Under the pieces are notes generated by a model. The model saw only the letters and a list, made by a program, of their open reading frames with translations. It ran no database searches and was not told the DNA's origin. Position numbers and translations under genes: made by a program. Below, in pieces: positions 1 to 6,544 of a DNA stretch of 6,968 bases. The stretch is from Rhodospirillales bacterium. GTDB taxonomy: Bacteria > Pseudomonadota > Alphaproteobacteria > UBA828. The first letter of the stretch is position 1, and each line of letters begins with the position of its first letter. The stretch covers positions 1 through 6,968 of the forward strand of contig JAPOPO010000309.1 of NCBI GenBank assembly GCA_026712885.1. Direction: 5' to 3'.

Positions 1-185
1 CCCCTGAGTGGCAGGGGAAATTCGCTGAGGCCCCGGGGCGCCGCGGCCGGCCGAAATCCGATGTGACGAAAGTTCGAACCACGCTTCGTCTCGACCCTGA
101 CGTCCTCGCCGCCTTCCGCTCGGGCGGGCCAGGTTGGCAAAGCCGCATCAACGAAGCGCTCCGAAAGGCCATGGGCCTCCCCTGA
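1..185 (+). CDS. brnA: BrnA-type antitoxin, C-terminal part (truncated by window edge)
   Basis: An open frame enters from the left edge (codons start at position 3) and stops with TGA at 183-185, leaving 60 visible codons. The peptide has a basic linker, GRRGRPKSD, followed by a ribbon-helix-helix module: strand VRTTLRLD, helix PDVLAAFRS, then GPGWQSRINEALRKAM. The GRPKSD, LRLDPDV and GPGWQSRINEALR elements are typical of BrnA, the antitoxin of the BrnT/BrnA type II toxin-antitoxin pair. BrnA binds DNA as a ribbon-helix-helix protein, neutralises the BrnT ribonuclease and autoregulates its operon. The N-terminus and the expected upstream brnT gene lie outside the window. The gene points toward, and is convergent with, the transporter operon, so it is functionally separate from it. 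The family call is firm. Whether a working toxin partner exists cannot be seen. Confidence 0.85.
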   Translation, partial: PEWQGKFAEAPGRRGRPKSDVTKVRTTLRLDPDVLAAFRSGGPGWQSRINEALRKAMGLP

Positions 186-202
186 GGAGGGGAACCTTTT
201 TT
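178..202 (+). terminator. Rho-independent terminator overlapping the brnA stop codon
   Basis: A six-base-pair stem (178-183 with 188-193, TCCCCT/AGGGGA) encloses the four-base loop GAGG. After AACC (193-196 includes the last stem base) comes a run of six T at 197-202. The TGA stop of brnA (183-185) lies in the hairpin itself, so the last codons form the 5' arm. The T-tract is on the plus-strand side only, so the terminator serves brnA and not the convergent operon. Confidence 0.75.
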
Positions 203-235
203 CCCCGCCAACGGCAGGCAATGCGGCTGTTCCGC

Positions 236-269
236 CCCGGCGATAGCGGATCGAGTCATCGGCTCCGGG
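236..269. other. Imperfect hairpin in the convergent intergenic gap
   Basis: In the short gap between the brnA terminator and the last operon gene, CCCGGCGAT (236-244) can pair with ATCG (258-261) and CCGGG (265-269). This leaves a three-base bulge at 262-264 and a 13-base loop. Neither strand has a T-run directly after the structure, so it is not a standard intrinsic terminator. It could help stop or stabilise the 3' end of the minus-strand operon transcript, since it is the first sizeable structure downstream of that operon's stop. That role is inference. Confidence 0.3.
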
Positions 270-284
270 TGAAAAAGAGCGCGG

Positions 285-986
285 TCAGGGGGCGAGGAGG
301 CGCAGCAGGCCGGGGTCGGCCTGCACTTCGTCTGCCGTTCCTTCTATCGCGACCTGGCCGCGGTCGATGACATAGGCATAGTCGGCGATGGAAAAGGCGA
401 GTTCCATGTGCTGCTCGACGATCACCAGCGCCATCTCCTTGCTCAAGGCCGCGAGCCGCTCGGCGATCTCCTCGATCACGCCAACCCACACGCCTTCCGT
501 CGGCTCGTCGAGCAGCAGCAGCTTCGGCCGGCCCAGAAGCGCACGGCCGATGGCGAGCATCTTGCGTTCCCCCCCGCTGAGCGTGCCGGCAATCTGGTCC
601 AGCCGGTCCGCCAGTTTCGGAAACAGGGAGAGGCTCTGGTCGATCTCCCGGGAGTCGGGATTGCCGAGCGCGCCGATGGCGAGATTCTCGCGCACGCTGA
701 GGCCGCTGAACACGGCATGCTCCTGCGGCACATATCCGAGCCCGCGCCGCGCGCGCCGTTCGGTGGAGAGCCGCGTGCAGTCCTCGCCATCCACGACGAC
801 CCGTCCGCTGCGCGGGCGCAGTTCCCCGGCGATGCTCTGCAGCAGGGTGGTCTTGCCCGCGCCGTTGCGCCCCAATATCGCGACCGCTCCGGTGTGCGGC
901 GCCCTGATCGACAGGTCGAACAGCACCTGGCTGCGGCTGTAGAAGGTGCACAGGTCGTGCACTTCGAGGAGCGGCCCGTCAGACAC
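285..986 (-). CDS. HAAT-type ABC transporter ATPase, UrtE/LivF-like
   Basis: This is the second of two nucleotide-binding subunits that power the importer at the inner face of the cytoplasmic membrane. With the start chosen here it is 233 residues, normal for LivF/UrtE. Visible motifs are Walker A GRNGAGKTT (39-47), Q-loop Gln88, signature LSGGE (136-140), Walker B LLLLDE (156-161), and VEQH (190-193) at the H-loop, where LivF-type ATPases commonly have Gln rather than His at the switch position. The start is taken as GTG at 986, because the gene then overlaps the preceding gene's stop by 8 nt (GTGTCTGA) and the protein begins just before the conserved LLEVHDL strand. The longer in-frame ATG at 1052 would add 22 residues encoded inside the upstream gene and unlike the family. 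Odd point: after the Walker B Glu-Pro-Thr, the D-loop reads EGVWVG instead of the usual GLxP-like sequence. Substrate specificity cannot be read from an ATPase. Confidence 0.92.
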   Translation of the reverse strand: MSDGPLLEVHDLCTFYSRSQVLFDLSIRAPHTGAVAILGRNGAGKTTLLQSIAGELRPRSGRVVVDGEDCTRLSTERRARRGLGYVPQEHAVFSGLSVRENLAIGALGNPDSREIDQSLSLFPKLADRLDQIAGTLSGGERKMLAIGRALLGRPKLLLLDEPTEGVWVGVIEEIAERLAALSKEMALVIVEQHMELAFSIADYAYVIDRGQVAIEGTADEVQADPGLLRLLAP

Positions 987-1713
987 GGCTGAGATACACC
1001 TCGCGCACTTTCTCGCTGTTCTGGATCTCGGCGACCGTGCCGCTGTCCACAACGACGCCCTGGTTCAGCACCGTCAGCCGGTCGCAGATTTCGCGAATGA
1101 AGTCGAGGTCGTGCTCGACGATAACCATGGCGCAGTGGCCGCGCACCGGCTCCAGGATTTCGGCGGTAGCCCAGCGCTCCTCGGGGCTCATCCCGGCGGT
1201 GGGTTCGTCCAGAAGCAGAAGTTTGGGTTGCCGGACGAGCGCCATGGCGATTTCCAGCCATTGCTGCTGGCCGTGGGACAGGATGCCGGCGAGGTCGTCG
1301 CTGCGCTCGATCAGGCGGAAGCGGGCGAGGGTCTCGCGGATCCGCGCATCGTAGCCGCCCCGGGTCAGCGAACGCACCAGGTCGCGCAGGCGGTCGCCGG
1401 CCTGGAGCGCCAGCAGGACATTGTCATAGACGGTGAGGTTGGGCATCACGCTGGTGATCTGGAACTTGAGGCTGATGCCGAGCCTCGCCCGCCGCTCGGG
1501 CGGAAGTGCGGTAATATCGGTGCCGGCGAAACGGATTGCGCCCCCTGTCGGAATTTCGGCTCCGGCAATACATTTCATTAGGGTGGATTTGCCCGATCCG
1601 TTGGGACCGACCAGGCCGTGGAACTGGCCTTCGGCGACCGAGAAGGCGACCCCGTCGAGCGCCCGCAAGGCGCCGTAGAGCTGGACGACGCCTTCGGCCT
1701 CAAGCAGCGCCAT
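979..1713 (-). CDS. HAAT-type ABC transporter ATPase, UrtD/LivG-like
   Basis: This is the first of the paired ATPases of the importer, 244 residues. It shows Walker A GPNGSGKST (36-44), Q-loop Gln85 in LKFQ, a signature written LSHGQ (145-149) and continuing QQWLEIAM, Walker B LLLLDE (165-170) followed by PTAGM, and H-loop His201 in VIVEHD. The LSHGQ(x)QWLE signature and the G-I-S-x-K-F-Q stretch resemble UrtD of urea transporters more than LivG, which usually has an LSYG-like signature. The ATG at 1713 lies 14 nt inside the end of the upstream permease gene. It has GAGGA (1726-1722 on the minus strand) eight bases before it, which supports this start and translational coupling. Its own stop overlaps the next ATPase by 8 nt. 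Together these two subunits form the ATP-hydrolysing dimer for the two permeases. Confidence 0.93.
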   Translation of the reverse strand: MALLEAEGVVQLYGALRALDGVAFSVAEGQFHGLVGPNGSGKSTLMKCIAGAEIPTGGAIRFAGTDITALPPERRARLGISLKFQITSVMPNLTVYDNVLLALQAGDRLRDLVRSLTRGGYDARIRETLARFRLIERSDDLAGILSHGQQQWLEIAMALVRQPKLLLLDEPTAGMSPEERWATAEILEPVRGHCAMVIVEHDLDFIREICDRLTVLNQGVVVDSGTVAEIQNSEKVREVYLSRV

Positions 1714-2713
1714 CGTCGCCGTCCTCGCCTTTCGGGGGCTTCCCGAACCGGCCGTATCGCTCTCGTTCGGGCACCAGCAGGCCGATCAGGCCTGTCGGGC
1801 GGAACATGACCACCACCAGGAGCAGTGCTCCAAGAATGATCGGCCAGATTTGCGGGTACCGGTCGGCCAGCTCGAACCCGACATATTCTATGGCGCCCAC
1901 CCCGATTACCGCGCCGATCAGCGTGCCGATGCCGCCGAACAGGACGAAGATCACGGCCTGGGTGGACACCAGGATCCCGATCGAGTTGGGCCAGATGAAC
2001 CCGTCGTGGAAGGCCAGCAGGCCGCCGCCGAGGCCGGCGATGGAGCCGGCGAGCGCAAACATCATCGTCTTGTATGTCTGCACGCGGTAGCCGAGGAAGG
2101 TCAACCGCGACTCCTGCTGGCGTACTCCGGCGAGCACCAGGCCGAACTGCGACCGCACCAGCCAGCGGCACAGCAGGTACACGCCAAGCAGCAGGCCGAG
2201 CACCATGTAGTAGAACACAGGCCCCTCATAGAGCGGGTAATCGCCGACGGTGAGCGAGGGAATCGACGGAATGCCGTTCTGGCCGCCGAGATAGTACCAG
2301 GACAGCGCCAGCCTTTGCCCGATATAGGAGCCGGTGAGCGTGCCGAGGGCGACGAAGATGATCGGCGGCGGAAACCGGGTCATCAACAGGAACCATCCGA
2401 CGAACAGCGACAGCACGAACCCGACGGCGACCGCCATCGGCAAGGCGATGAACACCGAAGTGATCTCGAGGTCGCGCGCTGCGACCGCCACGGCATATCC
2501 GGCCCCGCCGAAGAACAGCGCCTGGCCGAAGCTCATGATCCCCGCATAGCCCCAGCAGAGGTCGAAGCTGATCGCCAGCAGGGCGAGAATCATCACCCGG
2601 GTAACGAAGATCACCCAGAAATGGTCCAGCCCCGCAGGCATCGCCAGCAGCGCGGCCAGCACCGCCACCTCCAGAACCAGGATGACGGGCCAGCCGCGCG
2701 GGTTGAGGGTCAT
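1700..2713 (-). CDS. HAAT-type ABC transporter permease, UrtC/LivM-like
   Basis: This is one of the two membrane subunits that form the translocation path, 337 residues. About eight or nine hydrophobic segments can be seen, roughly at residues 9-28, 34-53, 58-78, 86-110, 117-136, 166-186, 215-235, 250-275 and 289-312. The family-typical GYAGIMSFGQALFFGG lies at 55-70. A cytoplasmic coupling loop follows at about 195-225 (GVRQQESRLTFLGY), where ATPases dock in this family. The C-terminal tail is charged and unstructured (KPPKGEDGDDGAA). The gene starts 13 nt after the binding-protein stop and runs 14 nt into the first ATPase gene. GYAG-I-M-SFGQ is closer to UrtC and amide-type permeases than to LivM, which usually has a LSLGH-like motif. 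The transported compound is unknown. Confidence 0.92.
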   Translation of the reverse strand: MTLNPRGWPVILVLEVAVLAALLAMPAGLDHFWVIFVTRVMILALLAISFDLCWGYAGIMSFGQALFFGGAGYAVAVAARDLEITSVFIALPMAVAVGFVLSLFVGWFLLMTRFPPPIIFVALGTLTGSYIGQRLALSWYYLGGQNGIPSIPSLTVGDYPLYEGPVFYYMVLGLLLGVYLLCRWLVRSQFGLVLAGVRQQESRLTFLGYRVQTYKTMMFALAGSIAGLGGGLLAFHDGFIWPNSIGILVSTQAVIFVLFGGIGTLIGAVIGVGAIEYVGFELADRYPQIWPIILGALLLVVVMFRPTGLIGLLVPERERYGRFGKPPKGEDGDDGAA

Positions 2714-2726
2714 GGCAGCTCAGGGA

Positions 2727-3971
2727 TCAAAGGCATTCCCCCGGCTCGACCATGCCGTCGCTCTGTTCCGCGATCTCGTAGCGTCCGCTCTTGCAGACCG
2801 CGATATACATGTTCATGCGGCAATGATACGTGCCCGGCACCATTTCCGACCCGCCGCCCGGGCCGTTCTCGATCTTGGCATGGTCGATCGCAGCCGCGAC
2901 ATCGTCGCGCTCCAGGTTGCCTGCCTCGTTGACCGCGGCTTCCCACATCTTGAGGCCGCGATAGATGCCGGTCGCAGCGCTGCCCGCAGCGAAGCCTGGG
3001 CCGTCCGGGAACTTCGCGTCGTATCTGGCGTGCAGGTCTGCGCTGAACCGGTGCTCTCCGCCATCCGATATGGCGCGGAAATAGTCGAGGCAGCTCACCA
3101 GGCCCTCCATCTCGTGGGGCGGATGGAAGTTGAGCAGGTTCTCGTCGTAATAGACGCAGGACAGGCGCCCGCCCCGCTGCTGGTAGCCCGCCTCGTACAC
3201 CTGCTTCACGAAGGGCGCGAGGCCCGGCGGGATCACGGTGAAGAACACGATGTCGATGTTCTCGTTCATGATCTTGGAGACGGTCGCGCTGTATTCGATC
3301 TGGTCGAGCGGATAGTACTCCTCGAATACCACCTCGCCGCCATTGGCCTCGACCACCTTGCGCGCATACTCGTTGAGCCGGTGCGGCCAGATATAGTTCG
3401 CCGAGGGGAACGCGAAGCGCTTGGCGCCGTCGGCCATCAGCCAGGGAATCAGCGCGTCGCATTGCTGCGCCGGGGTGGGGCCGGTGCAGAAGAGGTAGGG
3501 CGTGCACTCGCGGCCCTCATAGAGCTGCGGGTAGATGTAGAGCGTGCGTCCGCGATTGACGATCACATCCTTGATCGCATTGCGCATGGAACTGGTGATG
3601 CCGCCCAGGACCACATCGACCCGGTGGCGCTGCACCAGCTTGCGCACATTGTTGACTGCGACCGATTCATTGGACGCGGTGTCCTCGATATAGAGCTCGA
3701 GCGGCCGGCCGATCACACCGCCGGCGGCGTTGATGTCCTCGACCATCATGCGGGCGGTGTTGGCGCAGGCATTGCCGGCAATGCCGATCGCGCCGGTCAG
3801 GTCGGTAGCGATGCCCACCTTGATCGGATCGGCCGCACTGGCCCATTTCGCCGGGACCACCCAGCTGCCGAGGCCCGTCGCTACGGCGCCGGCCGTCCAG
3901 GCGGTGCTCGCAAGGAAACGGCGGCGAGGGAGCGCGCCCCATCCTCCGTTCGCAGATTCACGTTCGCTCAT
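2727..3971 (-). CDS. Amide/urea-type periplasmic substrate-binding protein with Tat signal
   Basis: This is the extracytoplasmic receptor of the importer, 414 residues from the chosen start. Residues 1-46 are a twin-arginine signal: PRRRFLAST (15-23), a hydrophobic stretch to about residue 39, and a likely cleavage after ASA (44-46). The mature part opens with DPIKVGIATDLTG, the first strand of type I periplasmic binding folds. Elements such as YPQLYEGREC, FCTGPTPAQQCDALIPWLM, IWPHRLNEYA, GGEVVFEEYYPL and SATVSKI match the pattern of the UrtA/AmiC/FmdD group that binds urea or short amides. ATG 3971 is preferred over the in-frame ATG at 4055 for three reasons: it has GAGGAG eight bases upstream, it lies one base after the permease stop, and the Tat signal begins soon after it. 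The ligand cannot be fixed by eye. Urea, a short aliphatic amide or an amino acid amide would all fit the neighbours. Confidence 0.92.
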   Translation of the reverse strand: MSERESANGGWGALPRRRFLASTAWTAGAVATGLGSWVVPAKWASAADPIKVGIATDLTGAIGIAGNACANTARMMVEDINAAGGVIGRPLELYIEDTASNESVAVNNVRKLVQRHRVDVVLGGITSSMRNAIKDVIVNRGRTLYIYPQLYEGRECTPYLFCTGPTPAQQCDALIPWLMADGAKRFAFPSANYIWPHRLNEYARKVVEANGGEVVFEEYYPLDQIEYSATVSKIMNENIDIVFFTVIPPGLAPFVKQVYEAGYQQRGGRLSCVYYDENLLNFHPPHEMEGLVSCLDYFRAISDGGEHRFSADLHARYDAKFPDGPGFAAGSAATGIYRGLKMWEAAVNEAGNLERDDVAAAIDHAKIENGPGGGSEMVPGTYHCRMNMYIAVCKSGRYEIAEQSDGMVEPGECL

Positions 3972-3972
3972 C

Positions 3973-4824
3973 TCAGAGTCTCCTCTTGGTGAACAGGCCC
4001 GTGGGCCTGAGTCGGATCGCAACAATCGCCAGAACAAAAACCATGATGTCGGCAAGGATCGGGTTCATGACCCAGGGAAATGCGGCGGTCGTCGCGCCGA
4101 TGAGCGCGGCGCCCCCGATCGGGCCTTCGAAGGTCCCGACCCCGCCCAGCATGATCGCGAGAAACGCCTGGATCAGGAAACGCACGCCGAGATCGGCGCT
4201 CAGCGAGAATGCCGGCACCATCAGCGCGCCGGCGAGGCCGGCGAGACCGCATCCGAACGCAAAGGTGAGCGCGTAGATCTGGCCGGTCGAGATGGCGGCG
4301 CTCCGTGCAAGCGCAGGATTCTCCAGCGAGGCGCGGATCTTGAGGCCGAGCGTCGTGCGGCGGAGCAGCAGATACGACACCAGCACCACCAGGACGGTAA
4401 TCAGGATGACGGTGAGCCGCCATTTGGAAATGCTGATATCGCCGATATCGATCATGCCGGGAAGCGGTTCGGGAATCGCGTGGTAGAGCCCGCCGATCAG
4501 GCCGCGGACCGTTTCGCGGATCACCACGCCGATGGCATAGGTTCCGAGCATTGCGATGATCGGGGCGGCATAGAACCGGCGGATGACGGTGCGTTCGAGC
4601 ACCAGCCCGACCAGCGCAACCGCAAACGGCGCCACCGTCATGCCGAGCCAGATCGGCAATCCCAACTCGTCGAACACGAAGACGGTATAGGCGCCGAGCA
4701 GGACGAAATCGCCGTGGCCGAGATTGAAGATCCCCATCATGCTGGCGATCACCCCGAGCCCCAGCACCACCAGGACGATGAACGAGGTGAAGCTGATAAT
4801 GTCGAACGCCGCGTCGATCGGCAT
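3973..4824 (-). CDS. HAAT-type ABC transporter permease, UrtB/LivH-like
   Basis: This is the second membrane subunit, 283 residues, typical of LivH/UrtB. Hydrophobic segments lie roughly at 10-30, 38-52, 58-77, 88-106, 137-155, 182-205, 214-228, 236-250 and 257-272. The hallmark GIFNLGHGDFVLLGAY is at 31-46. The coupling loop around 160-185 (GLKIRASLENPALARSAA) is the expected ATPase docking site. The frame stays open far upstream, but that part lies inside the amidase gene. The ATG at 4824 gives the normal N-terminus and sits 17 nt after the amidase stop; no strong ribosome-binding site is seen there. The stop is one base before the binding-protein ATG. Odd point: the binding-protein gene follows this permease instead of leading the transporter genes, giving the order B-A-C-D-E instead of A-B-C-D-E. 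Confidence 0.92.
   Translation of the reverse strand: MPIDAAFDIISFTSFIVLVVLGLGVIASMMGIFNLGHGDFVLLGAYTVFVFDELGLPIWLGMTVAPFAVALVGLVLERTVIRRFYAAPIIAMLGTYAIGVVIRETVRGLIGGLYHAIPEPLPGMIDIGDISISKWRLTVILITVLVVLVSYLLLRRTTLGLKIRASLENPALARSAAISTGQIYALTFAFGCGLAGLAGALMVPAFSLSADLGVRFLIQAFLAIMLGGVGTFEGPIGGAALIGATTAAFPWVMNPILADIMVFVLAIVAIRLRPTGLFTKRRL
3980..3985 (-). promoter_or_regulatory. Ribosome-binding site fixing the binding-protein start
   Basis: GAGGAG on the minus strand ends eight bases before the ATG at 3971 and lies within the last codons of the upstream permease. It supports the internal ATG over the longer in-frame start at 4055. It also gives the binding protein its own strong initiation site inside the operon, as expected for a subunit needed in excess. 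Confidence 0.7.
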
Positions 4825-4841
4825 GAAAGGGTCGCCCCGCT

Positions 4842-6242
4842 TTACCTGGGATCGGGCGCGCGGGCGCTCCAATCGACGGTCGCCTCGTAGCTGCGCGCGA
4901 TGCGCACGATGTCCGCTTCGGCATAGGGCCGCCCGATGGTCTGGAAGCCGACCGGCAGCCCGGCGGCCGTGAAGCCGCATGGCACCGTGATCGACGGCAG
5001 CCCGGTCACATTGGCCGGGCAGGAATGGCGCACATAGGCGTTGGTCGTGGTTTCCTCCTCGCCGTCGGGCCAGGTGAACATGTCCCGGTCCACCCGCGCA
5101 GCGGCGGCGGGCACGGTCGGGGCCACGATCGCATCGACGCCGCCCGGCGCCATGAGCGCGGCCCAGCCCTGCTTGATTTGCTCGCGCACCCTCAGCGCGC
5201 GGATATAGTCGGTCGCCGGTATCAGTTCGCCGGCTTCGAGGAAGGTGCGGACATCCTCGCCATAGAGATCCGCGCGGGTGCGCAACTCCTTCTCGTGGTA
5301 AGCGCTGGCCTCCGGCAGGCATAGGCCGAATTCGACGGCCATGTAGGTCTTGGCGAGCGGCAGCTCGACTGGCACGATCTCCGCGCCGGCCGCCTGAAGC
5401 GCCGCCAACGCCGCTTCGACCAGGCCCCGGGCTTCGTCGTCCATCCCGTCGAAGTAGAAATTGGTCGGCCTGCCGAGACGCAGGCCTGCAATGCCGTCGT
5501 TCATGCCCGCGGTGTAGTCGGGCACCGGCAGATCAACGCTGCCCGGATCGCGCGCATCGTATCCGGCGAGCACGCCCAGCATGTTGGCCGCGTCCTCGAC
5601 CGTCCGCGCGAGCGGCCCGACATGGTCGAGCGACCAGCTCAGCGAGGTGACGCCGGCGCGGCTGACCCGCCCGTAGGTCGGTTTCAGCCCCACCAGGCCG
5701 CAGAGCGCCGCGGGAATGCGGATCGATCCGCCGGTATCGGTGCCGATCCCGGCAAAGCAGCCGCGCGCGGCGACACTCGCGGCTGTGCCGCCGCTGGACC
5801 CGCCCGGGATGCAGTCTGTGTTCCACGGGTTGCGCGTGGTCGGCGTCGAAATGCCGTAGGCGAACTCGTGGGTGTGGGTCTTGCCGACGATCACGGCGCC
5901 CGCATCCTTGAGACGGGCTACGACCGCCGCGTCCGAGTCCGCCATGTGGTCGTGGCGCACCTTCGAGCTCGCGGTTGTGGCGAGGCCCGTCATGTCGCAG
6001 AGGTCCTTCACGCAAACCGGAATGCCGTGCATTGGCCCGCGAACCCGGCCCGCGGCGAGTTCCTTCCCGGCCGCTGCGGCGGCTTCGAGCGCCTCCTCCC
6101 CGGTGACCGTGACATAGGCATTGAGCGCCCCCTCGGTCTCGCCGATCCGGGCGAGGCAGCTCTCGGTGAGCTCGACGGCCGAAATGTCCCCGGACTTCAG
6201 CCGCGCCGCCGCCTCGGCCATGGTCAGGTCATAAAGGCTCAT
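4842..6242 (-). CDS. Amidase-signature family hydrolase (GatA/AtzE-like)
   Basis: This is a cytosolic amidohydrolase that cleaves a carboxamide to a carboxylate and ammonia, 466 residues, the normal length for the family. The Ser-cisSer-Lys triad is intact: Lys79 in VCVKDL, Ser149 in PGGSSGGT, and nucleophile Ser173 in GTDTGGSIRIPA. The 24-residue spacing between the two serines is the same as in characterised members. There is no signal peptide. The N-terminal helix (LTMAEAAARLKSGDISAVELTESCL) is typical of GatA-like and bacterial amidases. The ATG overlaps the stop of the preceding small gene (ATGA, 6242-6239) and no ribosome-binding site is visible, so translation is probably coupled. The small GatC/AtzG-like partner suggests a heteromeric enzyme, as for AtzE-AtzG. 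True GatA is unlikely because no gatB is adjacent. AtzE is also unlikely because the context lacks the other cyanuric-acid genes in view and the motif differs (AtzE is expected to have an N-G-S type nucleophile motif). The family is certain; the substrate is not known. Confidence 0.95.
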   Translation of the reverse strand: MSLYDLTMAEAAARLKSGDISAVELTESCLARIGETEGALNAYVTVTGEEALEAAAAAGKELAAGRVRGPMHGIPVCVKDLCDMTGLATTASSKVRHDHMADSDAAVVARLKDAGAVIVGKTHTHEFAYGISTPTTRNPWNTDCIPGGSSGGTAASVAARGCFAGIGTDTGGSIRIPAALCGLVGLKPTYGRVSRAGVTSLSWSLDHVGPLARTVEDAANMLGVLAGYDARDPGSVDLPVPDYTAGMNDGIAGLRLGRPTNFYFDGMDDEARGLVEAALAALQAAGAEIVPVELPLAKTYMAVEFGLCLPEASAYHEKELRTRADLYGEDVRTFLEAGELIPATDYIRALRVREQIKQGWAALMAPGGVDAIVAPTVPAAAARVDRDMFTWPDGEEETTTNAYVRHSCPANVTGLPSITVPCGFTAAGLPVGFQTIGRPYAEADIVRIARSYEATVDWSARAPDPR

Positions 6243-6451
6243 GACGCGCGGTCCGACTTGCGGCTCTTGAAAGCGAAGGATGGCGGGGTCTCGCCGAGAT
6301 CGACGGCTTTCAGGCTGTCGAGCGCCGAATAGATAGTGCTCAGCCAGGGTTGAACGGCCTCGGCTCTCGTCCGGTCGAGCGCAAGCGCGGTCGCATTTGC
6401 CGCCCGAATCACGGCGTCGGGCGTCGGACTGGGTCGATTCGCAAAGTCCAC
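6239..6451 (-). CDS. Small GatC/AtzG-like amidase partner (DUF4089-like)
   Basis: A 70-residue protein directly before the amidase, overlapping it by the four bases ATGA. Its middle part has the helix-rich pattern of GatC/AtzG-type small subunits: DAVIRAANATALALDRTRAEAV (12-33), a second helix around WLSTIYSALDSLKAV (36-50), then an extended tail, DLGETPPSFAFKSR (51-64). In AtzG and GatC such proteins wrap around an amidase subunit and stabilise it. The GTG at 6451 is chosen because a perfect GGAGGT lies seven bases upstream. Another in-frame GTG at 6466 would add five residues but has no ribosome-binding site, and its codon overlaps the GGAGGT motif. Position and size fit the role well. The assignment to this family rests on the general pattern and the context, since such short sequences diverge quickly. 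Confidence 0.8.
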   Translation of the reverse strand: MDFANRPSPTPDAVIRAANATALALDRTRAEAVQPWLSTIYSALDSLKAVDLGETPPSFAFKSRKSDRAS

Positions 6452-6458
6452 AGGCTTG

Positions 6459-6464
6459 ACCTCC
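6459..6464 (-). promoter_or_regulatory. Consensus Shine-Dalgarno site of the first operon gene
   Basis: GGAGGT on the minus strand stands seven bases before the GTG at 6451. It is the best ribosome-binding site in the block and decides between two in-frame GTG codons. Because the amidase start has no such site and overlaps this gene's stop, it probably drives translation of both. Confidence 0.7.
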
Positions 6465-6544
6465 ACCGGGGGGTGGCTCGAAAGGACGCGATTTCGCAGA
6501 TCCGAATAGCGGCTGAGAGCCGTTCCCCTCCCTGAGAAGACCGC

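Noticed and set aside
272..287. Possible intrinsic terminator for the minus-strand operon (T5 run just after the last stop)
   Set aside because: Only a GCGC/GCGC four-pair stem with a loop of about 17 bases precedes the T-run, too weak to call.
1850..2932. Long plus-strand open frame of 360 codons opposite the LivM-type permease
   Set aside because: It is the complement of a membrane protein gene and gives a highly charged, low-complexity product with no recognisable domain.
2682..3992. Long plus-strand open frame of 436 codons opposite the binding protein
   Set aside because: Its composition (His, Arg, Asp and Ala rich, no domain) is that of the antisense of a high-GC gene. The minus-strand frame has a clear signal peptide and family motifs.
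4825..5322. Upstream extension of the LivH-type permease frame to ATG 5322
   Set aside because: The added residues are arginine-rich shadow sequence of the amidase gene in another frame; the normal LivH N-terminus begins at ATG 4824.
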